NCBI GenBank assembly: GCA_031282705.1
Contig: JAITDF010000600.1
Coordinates: 1 to 6,140, forward strand
Source of the DNA: Opitutaceae bacterium
GTDB lineage: Bacteria; Verrucomicrobiota; Verrucomicrobiia; Opitutales; Opitutaceae
DNA: 6,140 nucleotides
Direction: 5' to 3'
Part shown: one piece after another, positions 1 through 5,947 of the stretch
Layout: each line of letters starts with the position of its first letter
Position numbering within the stretch: position 1 is the stretch's first letter
Position numbers and translations under genes: made by a program
Notes under the pieces: generated by a model
Told to the model about the DNA's origin: nothing
The model's input: only the letters and a program-made list of their open reading frames with translations
The model's database searches: none

Positions 1-1
1 C

Positions 2-715
2 AACCGCGCCCGTATCGTGGCCACGCTCTCGAACTTCAAAAACCTCGAGACCGCCGCCCTCAGCTACGTCGCGCTTAACGAGTCCGCCGGCCAGCTCCCG
101 CTGACCAAGGCGAACTTCGACATCCCGTCGAGGCTCACCCTCGATCGCGCTGCCGGTGATGGCGGTAATTTTGCCACCGGCGCTCAAAACGCCCTCCACC
201 TTGAGGCCGTCTTCCTTGCCGCCGGCACGCTGGAGCGTTATCCGAGCTGGCGCGTGGGCCGCGACGCCCTCCAAAGCGGGAAGGCCCTTGCCAACGAGGC
301 CGGCTGGAATCGCAAGGCTTCCAGTTGGTCCGACGTGAACAGCGGCGGCAAAGGCGTTGCTGATTACAACGACTGGAGCACCTTTGTCCGCGCCGAGTGC
401 GCCCCGAGTGACCCGGACGCCGAGCCCGGCACCTACAGTAACACTGGCATGAACAGCGACGATGGCGTGAACTTCCGCATAGACGGCACCACCAACCTGC
501 CCAAGGCTGTGCGCGTGGGCTATGTCGTGATTCCCGGCTTGTCGTTGAAGGACGCGGAGAAAATCTCCGAGGAAATCAACGGCGCCTTGAATGACATGGA
601 CATCTCCGGTGCGTCGGCGGTGGTTACACAGACCGCGGGCCGCTTTGCGGTTGACGGCTCTACCCCGCAGGGCGACGGCACCGTGACCGGATACTACTAC
701 CTCGGCACGTTCTAA
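2..715 (+). CDS. Probable type IV pilin / pseudopilin, 5' end outside the window
   Basis: The frame is open to the left edge, so this is the last 237 residues of a longer protein. A GTG at 17 is in frame but is probably an internal valine. The first visible residues (NRARIVATLSNFKNLETAAL) read like the end of the long N-terminal helix of a pilin, where a charged helix packs on a globular domain; the cleavage site and hydrophobic segment would lie upstream. The rest is rich in Gly, Ala, Asp, Asn and Ser with a single cysteine, and ends in an aromatic stretch (TGYYYLGTF), as exported pilin-like domains often do. Pilins and pseudopilins polymerise into a periplasmic or surface fibre. The GspL/M-like genes downstream support the reading but lie beyond a terminator, so they are probably a separate transcript. 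A different exported structural protein remains possible because the diagnostic N-terminus is missing. Confidence -1.
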   Translation, partial: NRARIVATLSNFKNLETAALSYVALNESAGQLPLTKANFDIPSRLTLDRAAGDGGNFATGAQNALHLEAVFLAAGTLERYPSWRVGRDALQSGKALANEAGWNRKASSWSDVNSGGKGVADYNDWSTFVRAECAPSDPDAEPGTYSNTGMNSDDGVNFRIDGTTNLPKAVRVGYVVIPGLSLKDAEKISEEINGALNDMDISGASAVVTQTAGRFAVDGSTPQGDGTVTGYYYLGTF

Positions 716-719
716 TCGG

Positions 720-758
720 GTCTGACGAAATTGATCGGCCCGATGGGACAGGTCAGAC
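720..758 (+). other. Stem-loop just after the pilin-like gene
   Basis: GTCTGAC (720-726) and GTCAGAC (752-758) are perfect 7-bp inverted repeats. They enclose a smaller pairing, ATCG (734-737) with CGAT (741-744). The structure begins five bases after the stop codon and has no T-run after it, so it looks like an mRNA 3' stabiliser or processing structure rather than a terminator. The role is inferred from position. Confidence 0.35.
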
Positions 759-790
759 AGCCCGGGCCGGTTGATTGATGTCATTCTGCG

Positions 791-837
791 GTGGACGGGG
801 CCATCCCTTGGGGTGCCCCGTCCACTTTCTGGTTTTT
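791..837 (+). terminator. Intrinsic terminator of the pilin-like gene
   Basis: An 11-bp perfect, GC-rich stem (GTGGACGGGGC 791-801, GCCCCGTCCAC 815-825) can extend inward through CCC/GGG pairing. It is followed by TTTCTGGTTTTT (826-837). Stem plus U-rich tail is the standard Rho-independent form. It lies about 75 bases after the stop and should separate this transcript from the genes starting at 1197. Confidence 0.8.
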
Positions 838-857
838 GAATGATTTTCGTAAACTCT

Positions 858-927
858 CATTAAAAATTTCGCCACGCGAATGCCCGTCATCCGCGTGATG
901 GACATTCGCGTGACGGACTTTTTAATG
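858..927. repeat. Nested 70-bp palindrome, possible bidirectional terminator
   Basis: The outer arms CATTAAAAA (858-866) and TTTTTAATG (919-927) are perfect 9-bp inverted repeats. Inside them, CACGCGAATG (873-882) and CATTCGCGTG (903-912) form a perfect 10-bp stem, with CATC/GATG pairing at the tip. The unpaired 6-base segments on the two sides (867-872, 913-918) are the same length. A GC-rich stem flanked by A-run and T-run is the form of a terminator acting on both strands. It follows a convincing terminator on the + strand, so it may instead be a dispersed palindromic repeat. Confidence 0.6.
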
Positions 928-995
928 GATGCCTTGAGTGCAGGCTGGAATGGCCTGAATCACAAAAAAGCCTCATAAAACAGCCCTCCCGCAAC

Positions 996-1025
996 TTGAA
1001 TTTTCGAGCAAAAATTTTCCATAAT
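996..1025 (+). promoter_or_regulatory. Candidate sigma70 promoter for the GspL-like gene
   Basis: TTGAAT (996-1001) and CATAAT (1020-1025) match the -35 and -10 consensus at four and five of six positions, with an 18-base spacer in AT-rich DNA. This is the best promoter-like sequence between the terminator and the gene at 1197. Transcription would start near 1032 and give a leader of about 165 bases containing the whole 1066-1170 palindrome. No experimental support is available from sequence alone. Confidence 0.4.
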
Positions 1026-1065
1026 CCGCCATCGCGCGGCTCATTGAAAAGCGCACGTGGAAGCC

Positions 1066-1170
1066 AAGCAGGGCAAGCGTCCCGCTTGCCTGACGGGAGC
1101 AGGATGCTCCCGCCGCTTCGGGGCGGCGCGCTTTGCGCACCGTCAGGCAAGCGGGACGCTTGCCCTGCTT
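1066..1170. repeat. 105-bp element with perfect 31-bp inverted arms, each arm itself palindromic
   Basis: Bases 1066-1096 are the exact reverse complement of 1140-1170, with 43 bases between. Each arm contains its own hairpin: GGCAAGCG with CGCTTGCC, separated by TCC in the left arm (1072-1090) and GGA in the right arm (1146-1164). The centre can form small hairpins such as GAGCA-GGA-TGCTC (1098-1110). The right arm ends in TTTTT (1169-1173), so as RNA the whole looks like a very strong terminator stem, yet it ends 26 bases before the ATG at 1197. The architecture is that of a REP-like dispersed palindromic element; that it is dispersed is inference. All short reading frames across it are products of the repeat. 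Confidence 0.85.
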
Positions 1171-1196
1171 TTTCAAAACACCCGTAACACCCTTTA

Positions 1197-2618
1197 ATGA
1201 AAGCGCCAAAGCAACAGCAGGGAGTCATCATTTGGGAGAAGGCGATTTATTATCGCGCCGCCAAGGGTGGCAAATGGACGCGGTCCCACATCGACCGGGT
1301 GGAGGACGCCGCCGCCATCGTGCAGGAGCACTGCATTCCCGACACCAGGCTGATGATGATCTACGACCCCGACGTGCTCCAGACCGAATACGCCGAATGC
1401 CCGGCGGCGGGCGGAAGATCGGTCGTGCGCGAGGTGCTGGCCGGCGCCCATGAAAACCTGATCAACCCGCTCACGGCCTGGGGCTACCAGGCGCCGTGGC
1501 CCATCACGGCCGGCGGGGGGGGGAACCAGGGGACGTTTTGCTCGTTTGAAACCATCCCCGCCCTGTATCTGTTAAACCAGACGCTGTATGATTTGCATTA
1601 CCCGGTGAACCGGTGCTTCCCCTTCGCCAGCCTGGCCATGTTTGCCGGCGCCACGCCGGGGCGGACCAATATATTTCTCGTGGTGGACAAGGAGGGGCAG
1701 GTCTTCATCTATTTGAACACCGCCACCGGCCTCCGCGCCACCCGCAAAATCTCGGCCGGCAAACGCGAGGATTTTGATGTCTGGTCGGAAATCAGCCTGG
1801 TGTTCGGCGAGTATGGCGTGACATTCGACGACGGAGGGCAGCGCCCCACGGTGCGCCTCTACCAGGCGCCGGGGACGGATGTGAAGACCCAGTGCCCGTA
1901 TTGGGAGACGCTTTCGACCTTCGGCCAGGTGGAACTCCACGATTTCAGCGGGCTCATGATTCTGCTGACGGCGCTGCCGCCGCGGCACAGCAGCTCGCTG
2001 CTTGAGGATCTGCCGAAAAACATCCGCCTGGATTTCGGCCTGAAGATTGCCACGGGCGTGTTTGCGTTCATCCTCCTGGCCGGCGGCGTCTATGCCTGGT
2101 TCTCCCTCGGCAAGGCCAGCGACGAAATCCGCAGGCTGGAGACAAGGCAGCGCACGCTCACGGCGCAGAAAACCCAGCTCGAGCGCAACCAGCGGGAAAT
2201 CGAGGAGCTGCGGCGGTTGTATGCAAACGATATTTTCGAGTATTCCAAGGGGCACCTGCAACTGGTCCAGGCCCTGCCCGATGCGATACCGCGGGATGCC
2301 TCCCTGCTCAACGTGGGCGTCGGCAACGACGCACCCTCGCGGTTTCACATGAACGGCATTTTCTGGAACCAGAAGACCGCGTCCAAGAAGGAGGGCAGCA
2401 GCAATGTGAACACCGTCAGCCCCGTCACCTCCATCATACGCCATTTGGAAAGCACCATCCCGGGGCTGCTGGCCGCGCAGAATGCCAGTTCGTTTAACAG
2501 CCAGACCGGCGATTTTGTCGTGGAAGGCAACACTCCGCGCCCCGAAGGGCAGGTGCATCCCGCCGGCGCCGCGGCCTCCGCCCGTCCCCCCGCCCGTCCC
2601 CCCGTCAGACAAAAATGA
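1197..2618 (+). CDS. GspL / PilM-PilN-like inner-membrane platform protein
   Basis: This 473-residue protein has the topology of GspL, or of a PilM-PilN fusion. A cytoplasmic region (about 1-280) is followed by one membrane segment (about 284-304, IATGVFAFILLAGGVYAWFS), a charged coiled coil (307-345) and a periplasmic part. The stretch LQLVQALPDAIPRDASLLNV (355-374) matches the pattern seen in PilN and GspL, where a helix ending in a Leu-Pro pair leads into a beta-strand. A Pro/Ala-rich tail covers about 448-470. In this family the protein links the assembly ATPase in the cytoplasm to periplasmic partners. I see no clear actin-type nucleotide motif in the N-terminal half, so that domain is divergent. 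No Shine-Dalgarno precedes the ATG at 1197. A run of nine G lies at 1515-1523 (Gly 106-109). The stop overlaps the start of the next gene (ATGA), which fits a GspL-GspM or PilN-PilO pair. Confidence 0.65.
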   Translation: MKAPKQQQGVIIWEKAIYYRAAKGGKWTRSHIDRVEDAAAIVQEHCIPDTRLMMIYDPDVLQTEYAECPAAGGRSVVREVLAGAHENLINPLTAWGYQAPWPITAGGGGNQGTFCSFETIPALYLLNQTLYDLHYPVNRCFPFASLAMFAGATPGRTNIFLVVDKEGQVFIYLNTATGLRATRKISAGKREDFDVWSEISLVFGEYGVTFDDGGQRPTVRLYQAPGTDVKTQCPYWETLSTFGQVELHDFSGLMILLTALPPRHSSSLLEDLPKNIRLDFGLKIATGVFAFILLAGGVYAWFSLGKASDEIRRLETRQRTLTAQKTQLERNQREIEELRRLYANDIFEYSKGHLQLVQALPDAIPRDASLLNVGVGNDAPSRFHMNGIFWNQKTASKKEGSSNVNTVSPVTSIIRHLESTIPGLLAAQNASSFNSQTGDFVVEGNTPRPEGQVHPAGAAASARPPARPPVRQK

Positions 2619-3187
2619 GCGACCAAATTGAAAAAATAAAATACCACAGCTCGCCCCTATGGGTGATGACCACCGTCGTGACGGCACTGCTCGCGGCGGG
2701 AATGATCTATTATTATTCCGGCGCCAGCAAAAACAACGCCCGGAAACGGGCCCAACTGACGGGCGCCAACCGCACCATCGAGACGGCGGTGAACGGGCTG
2801 ACGCCCAATTTCTCGGAACAGAAGGCCCAGACCGCCCGGGACAACGCGACCAAGATCAAAGCCTCGATGATGAACGGCACCGAGGCGGACATGTTTGTGT
2901 CCAGCCTGCGTTCATCGTGGACGGTGCAGTCGCGCAGCGAGGATGCCAACGCGGAATACATCCACCGGCGCTACCAGATCGCGCGCGGCACCTCCCCCGT
3001 GTCGGTGTGGCCCGAGATTCAGGCCCTGCTGGACCGCCTGGGCAAAACCCCCTCGCTCGCGGTCAACAGCATCGACATACGGACGGTGGGCGACAGCCGC
3101 AAACGCGAATTCAGCCGGGTGACCATCGCCTTTTCCATCTACATCCGCAAGCCGCCGGGGGCCGAGGCGCCCGAAACACGAGGCTGA
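2615..3187 (+). CDS. GspM / PilO-like inner-membrane assembly protein
   Basis: This 190-residue protein has a short cytoplasmic N-terminus, one membrane segment (about 15-35, LWVMTTVVTALLAAGMIYYY) and a periplasmic part. The latter starts with a charged helix (38-85) and ends in a helix-strand-strand pattern: a helix around VWPEIQALLDRLG (131-143), then strands around LAVNSIDIRTV (148-158) and RVTIAFSIYIRK (168-179). This is the usual plan of PilO and GspM, which pair through ferredoxin-like folds with PilN and GspL. Its length fits the family. The ATG overlaps the upstream stop by four bases, so translation is probably coupled. The identification rests on topology and gene order, since sequence in this family is poorly conserved. 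Confidence 0.6.
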   Translation: MSDQIEKIKYHSSPLWVMTTVVTALLAAGMIYYYSGASKNNARKRAQLTGANRTIETAVNGLTPNFSEQKAQTARDNATKIKASMMNGTEADMFVSSLRSSWTVQSRSEDANAEYIHRRYQIARGTSPVSVWPEIQALLDRLGKTPSLAVNSIDIRTVGDSRKREFSRVTIAFSIYIRKPPGAEAPETRG

Positions 3188-3200
3188 AATCAAATACATA

Positions 3201-3230
3201 TTGACAACAAGAACGTGAAGCCACTAGGAA
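3201..3230 (+). promoter_or_regulatory. Weak candidate promoter in the 3188-3360 gap
   Basis: A perfect -35 hexamer, TTGACA (3201-3206), is followed after 18 bases by TAGGAA (3225-3230), a poor -10. A second AT-rich patch with TATAAG (3286-3291) has no good -35. The gap after the GspM-like gene is long enough for the coiled-coil genes to have their own promoter, but read-through from upstream is equally possible. Confidence 0.25.
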
Positions 3231-3298
3231 AGAGGAAATTGTGGAGAAAAATTTACCCGATGAAATTCAATAATTTGATAATTTTTATAAGAAATCCT

Positions 3299-3328
3299 CC
3301 CTTTGCCTGCGCCCTTGCGTCTTTGCCA
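3299..3328. repeat. Single arm of a GCAAAG-type short-unit repeat
   Basis: Read on the minus strand, this stretch repeats GCAAAGAC, GCAAGGGC, GCAGGC and AAAGG with a period of about eight bases. It resembles the unit style of the palindrome arms at 5618-6140 (for example CGAAGGACG). I find no matching second arm nearby, so it would be a decayed or half copy. It lies 32 bases before the start of the 3361 gene. Confidence 0.4.
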
Positions 3329-3360
3329 TTCAAAGCCGATTTTTTAACATCAAACCAGTC

Positions 3361-4218
3361 ATGAACACGATCAAAACATGCGCGCTTATTCTGACGGGGC
3401 TCGGGCTTTTTGCCGCGGGTGCCCGCGCGCAGCAGCGACTGCAAGGCCAGCCCATGATTCCGGCGGGGCAAATCCAGTCCGCCCGGCCCGCGCCGCGCCA
3501 GCCCGCCGCGCAACAGCCCGCGCCGCAGCAACCCGCCGTGCAGCAACCCGCCGCGCCACAACCCGCGCCGCAACGCCCCGCCACACCCCAGCCCGCCGCG
3601 CAACTCGGCATGCAACCGCGGACGGCCGCCGCGCAGCAACCCATGCCACCCGCCCCGGCCCCGGCGGCGCCCGCCGCCTCGCGCCCGACGGATCTCATGG
3701 CCGACATGATAGGGAGAGGCCCGGCGCAGGACAGCCTGCCGGTCTCGCCGGAGGCCTTGGTGCGCAGCCATGACGCCGCCACCCGCGCGGACAACGCCCC
3801 CGCAACGACCGTGGTCGGCGGCGCCGAGGCGCCGTTTTACGGCAGCGTGCCCTCGCTGCCGCCCTCGCCGCCGCGCTCCGCCCAGTATGAGGAGATGATC
3901 ACCCGCATGAAGATGGCCGTCGAGGACGTGGCCGCGCAATACGGCAACCCGAGCTTCGCCCAGGTGTTCACCAACGATTCCGTGCGCGCCAAGGTGCTGC
4001 GCCGCCGCATGGAAATCCTGAAACAGGTTGACCGCCTCAACGCCGAAATCGCCGTCCTCGAAACGCGCAGGACCCAATCCTTGCAGGAATTGCAAGTGAC
4101 CCGGCAGCGCGTGGAGGCCACGAGACAGGAACTCAAGACCGTCCAGGACCAAGTGCGGGAAATGAACACCCGTTTGCAAAACGCGCGCAACCTGCTTCAG
4201 TCACTTGCCCAACAGTGA
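3361..4218 (+). CDS. Exported Pro/Gln/Ala-repeat coiled-coil protein, unknown function
   Basis: This 285-residue protein starts with a typical signal peptide: basic n-region with Lys5, hydrophobic core about 8-19, likely cleavage after ARA (21-23). A disordered Pro/Ala/Gln-rich region follows (about 24-110). It contains seven five-residue repeats at 47-81 (QPAAQ, QPAPQ, QPAVQ, QPAAP, QPAPQ, RPATP, QPAAQ). A middle region (110-175) is also Pro-rich. The C-terminus (about 210-283) is a long heptad-like coiled coil rich in Arg, Glu, Gln and Leu. The mature protein is expected to be periplasmic, with a flexible tether and an oligomerising tail. No family is recognised. It follows the GspL/M-like pair by 173 bases, so a link to that machinery is possible but unproven. 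No Shine-Dalgarno precedes the ATG. Its stop overlaps a GTG start (GTGA). Confidence 0.7.
   Translation: MNTIKTCALILTGLGLFAAGARAQQRLQGQPMIPAGQIQSARPAPRQPAAQQPAPQQPAVQQPAAPQPAPQRPATPQPAAQLGMQPRTAAAQQPMPPAPAPAAPAASRPTDLMADMIGRGPAQDSLPVSPEALVRSHDAATRADNAPATTVVGGAEAPFYGSVPSLPPSPPRSAQYEEMITRMKMAVEDVAAQYGNPSFAQVFTNDSVRAKVLRRRMEILKQVDRLNAEIAVLETRRTQSLQELQVTRQRVEATRQELKTVQDQVREMNTRLQNARNLLQSLAQQ
3499..3603 (+). repeat. Seven tandem 15-base repeats encoding QPAxQ units
   Basis: Seven in-frame 15-base units (consensus CARCCCGCCGYGCAR, with drift) encode the Gln-Pro-Ala repeats of the exported coiled-coil protein. Units one and seven are identical at DNA level (CAGCCCGCCGCGCAA). Being a multiple of three, copy-number change would lengthen or shorten the linker without breaking the frame. 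Confidence 0.75.
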
Positions 4219-4472
4219 ACGCGACGCCGCCCATGAACGAGACGAGTCCCATGCTTGAAGTGGTCACCAGCCTGATGCATCGTTGTGTCATCCTGGCGAG
4301 CGACAGCGGCCAGTCCCTGGAAGAACGCCGCGATAATTTCTTGTCCGAACTGATTGCGCTCGGCGCCGACGTGGAATCCCTTTCCCCGACGCGCTGGCGG
4401 GTGACCGACCGTGAAAGCGGGGATGCCTGCATGATTGAAGAACAAGAAGGGGTTTATTATGTCGAACGAATC
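4215..4472 (+). CDS. Short coupled reading frame, coding-like for about 86 codons, no stop of its own
   Basis: The GTG at 4215 overlaps the stop of the coiled-coil gene (GTGA). ATG codons at 4233 and 4251 are alternatives. Through about residue 86 the frame looks coding, with mostly G or C at third positions and a plausible helix-strand protein: a helix around LEVVTSLMHRCVILA, then LEERRDNFLSELIALGADVE, then strands around TRWRVTD and GVYYVERI. I recognise no family. From about 4473 it enters the next gene in another frame and becomes Gly/Gln/His-rich, as a shadow does; its first stop is at 5595-5597. The end given is where the coding character fades, not a stop. It may be a real gene that lost its stop, a gene frameshifted near 4440, or a chance frame. 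Confidence 0.4.
4444..4452 (+). promoter_or_regulatory. Ribosome binding site deciding the start at 4459
   Basis: AAGAAGGGG lies six bases before the ATG at 4459. It is the only clear Shine-Dalgarno-like sequence before a start in the window. It favours 4459 over the in-frame TTG at 4435, which has no such site. Confidence 0.6.
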
Positions 4473-5352
4473 AACACATCTGACACAATTTCAACAGAAG
4501 GCGCAAATACGCCTTCAGGAAATGGAAGTGGAGTGGCGCCGGACGCTTTTCGAGCGGTTCCGGGAGATCTGCCGCGAGGAAATGATGGAGGTCATGAAGA
4601 CCCTCCTTTCTTCCATGCACAGCCCGGAGGAACTGCAACAGCGTTTGACGGAACTCCAGCAGAGCCAGCAGAGCGCGCAGATGGAGCTCTTCAGCACGGT
4701 CTCGCAGACTACGGAGGAAATCAAGGCGCTCGCCAGCAAACTCGAGTCCCATTCGGCGCCGGCGGACACGCAGGCGCTGGAGGAGATCACCAAGGAGGCG
4801 GCGGCCAAGCAGGAGAGCCTGGCCAAGGAGGCCATTTCAAAGCAGGAGGAGAACACGCGAAAATTGCAGGAGGACGTGCGCCAGTCGGCACAGGTTTCCC
4901 GCGCGTCGCTGATGCGGGGCGTGATCCTTTCGGCGGTGATCACGCTGCTGGTGTGCGCGGGGGCGGTCGCGGCACTCAAGTTCCTTGGCAATTCGGCGCT
5001 GGTGAGCGAGTCGGAGGTGAAGGCACGCGAAAACCTTTCCCGCCAGAGGGCCGAGGCGGCCACGGAACTCAAGACCTTGCAGGAACGGAAGACGGCACTG
5101 GACAAGGAAATGGAGGATTTGGGCAAGCGCCGGGACGCCTTGATGGCGGATATCCGCCAGAGCACGGAAACCCAGCGGACGGCGGCGGCCAACGTGAGCG
5201 CGCTCCAGCGGCAGATCACCCAGCTCCAGCAAATCCAAGAGCAGTTCCGCTTCAAGCTGGTGAAGGGGGAGGAGCAGGGGGTCTTCGTGGAGGTGCCGCC
5301 GGACGCGACGCCCTTTGCCTACGGGGACAAGATATTCATTCAGGTGAAGTGA
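4459..5352 (+). CDS. Coiled-coil single-pass membrane protein, unknown function
   Basis: This 297-residue protein has an N-terminal charged helical region (about 10-145) with long Gln/Glu-rich coiled coil, one membrane segment (about 154-175, GVILSAVITLLVCAGAVAAL), and a second coiled coil (about 185-262). A short C-terminal strand domain follows, ending EGVFVEVPP-like and GDKIFIQVK (about 265-297). It has no signal peptide and is probably anchored in the inner membrane with a coiled coil on each side. I know of no family to assign; the coiled-coil, membrane segment and short beta tail plan occurs in several unrelated groups, including proteins encoded beside mobilisation genes, and nothing else here supports that. 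The stop overlaps the GTG of the next gene (GTGA). A second frame is free of stops along its whole length. Confidence 0.75.
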   Translation: MSNESTHLTQFQQKAQIRLQEMEVEWRRTLFERFREICREEMMEVMKTLLSSMHSPEELQQRLTELQQSQQSAQMELFSTVSQTTEEIKALASKLESHSAPADTQALEEITKEAAAKQESLAKEAISKQEENTRKLQEDVRQSAQVSRASLMRGVILSAVITLLVCAGAVAALKFLGNSALVSESEVKARENLSRQRAEAATELKTLQERKTALDKEMEDLGKRRDALMADIRQSTETQRTAAANVSALQRQITQLQQIQEQFRFKLVKGEEQGVFVEVPPDATPFAYGDKIFIQVK

Positions 5353-5597
5353 CCGCCGTGCTCGCCAGCGCGCTCACCGCGGTGGCGACGGCCGTGCAGC
5401 CGCCTCCCCCCGTCGGGCGGCCGCCGCGCAAAAACGAAATGGCCGAGTGCGTGCGCACCCTGCGGGCGCTGGTCGGCGTGGTGGGCGTTGTGCAGCACGC
5501 GCTCGACCGCCTGGGCCGGCAGATTCCCGGAGGGGAGCCGGCCGTCAAAAAACGCAAGGCCCGCAAGAAATCGGGCCGCGCCAAACGGAAGGCATGA
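5349..5597 (+). CDS. Small basic protein with a Lys/Arg-rich tail, unknown function
   Basis: This 82-residue frame begins with a GTG overlapping the previous stop (GTGA), the same arrangement as at 4215; an ATG at 5439 and a GTG at 5358 are alternatives. The N-terminal third is Ala/Val then Pro-rich, the middle (ECVRTLRALVGVVGVVQHALDR) is a likely amphipathic helix, and the last 16 residues (KKRKARKKSGRAKRKA) carry ten Lys or Arg. Such a tail suggests binding to nucleic acid or another polyanion, but no domain is recognised. Third-position GC is high, as in the neighbours. It is the last gene before the palindrome array, which starts at its stop codon. If the true start is 5439 the protein is 52 residues. 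Confidence 0.5.
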   Translation: MTAVLASALTAVATAVQPPPPVGRPPRKNEMAECVRTLRALVGVVGVVQHALDRLGRQIPGGEPAVKKRKARKKSGRAKRKA

Positions 5598-5617
5598 AAA
5601 AACAAACCAATAAATTA

Positions 5618-5719
5618 AACCACGAAGGACGCGAAGGACACGAAGAACGGAAAATGAAACTGGAAAAACAACAACCTTCAGGACTTCCATCCTTCGCACC
5701 TTTCGCGTCCTTCGCGGTT
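5618..5719. repeat. Palindromic element 1 (AACCACGAAGGA type)
   Basis: The arms 5618-5645 and 5692-5719 are imperfect inverted repeats over 28 bases, starting AACC and ending GGTT. They are built from CGAAGGA-type units with a period of about nine. The loop is about 46 bases. The element lies 21 bases after the last gene's stop and could act as a transcript end, though the T-run expected of a terminator is absent. Confidence 0.75.
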
Positions 5720-5739
5720 ATAAAAACCGAACCATTATT

Positions 5740-5833
5740 TTGAACAGAAGGAAACAAAGACAACGAAGGTGAAAACAAAGAAGACATGTGAAATGAAAGG
5801 TTTTCTCCGTTCTCTTCGTTTTCTTCTGTTCAA
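5740..5833. repeat. Palindromic element 2 (TTGAACAGAAG type)
   Basis: The arms 5740-5770 and 5803-5833 pair as imperfect inverted repeats; the outer 11 bases (TTGAACAGAAG, CTTCTGTTCAA) are perfect. The sequence differs from elements 1 and 4 but shares the general plan. It is preceded by spacer ATAAAAACCGAACCATTATT (5720-5739). Confidence 0.75.
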
Positions 5834-5849
5834 TAAAAAGAATCGTTAT

Positions 5850-5929
5850 TTTAGACAGAATGAGCAGAATGGAAAAGAATTAACAGAATAAACAACCCAT
5901 TCCGTCAAATTCCGTCCATTCTGTCTAAA
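5850..5929. repeat. Palindromic element 3 (TTTAGACAGAAT type, copy A)
   Basis: The arms 5850-5880 and 5899-5929 are inverted repeats with a perfect outer 12 bases (TTTAGACAGAAT, ATTCTGTCTAAA) and scattered mismatches inside, and a loop of 18 bases. Internal GAATG-type units repeat at about ten bases. It is preceded by spacer ATAAAAAGAATCGTTATTT (5833-5851, overlapping by two). Confidence 0.8.
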
Positions 5930-5947
5930 AAACCAAACCAAAAACTC

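Noticed and set aside
887..1231. 114-codon minus-strand frame over the leader
   Set aside because: Most of it is translation of the 1066-1170 inverted repeat, which yields similar peptides on both strands; no coding signal beyond that.
1572..2687. 371-codon minus-strand frame
   Set aside because: It lies antisense to the GspL-like gene and has no domain or topology sense, as expected of a shadow in GC-rich coding DNA.
3253..4179. 308-codon minus-strand frame rich in Arg and Gly
   Set aside because: It is the antisense of the Pro/Gln/Ala repeat region of the exported protein and has low-complexity composition.
4450..4456. GGGTTTA slippery heptamer for programmed -1 frameshifting
   Set aside because: The heptamer fits the X XXY YYZ pattern only in the third frame, not that of the 4215 frame, and it is better explained as the Shine-Dalgarno and spacer of the 4459 start.
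4435..4458. TTG at 4435 as start of the coiled-coil membrane protein
   Set aside because: It would add eight residues, but the ATG at 4459 has a well-placed ribosome binding site and the TTG has none.
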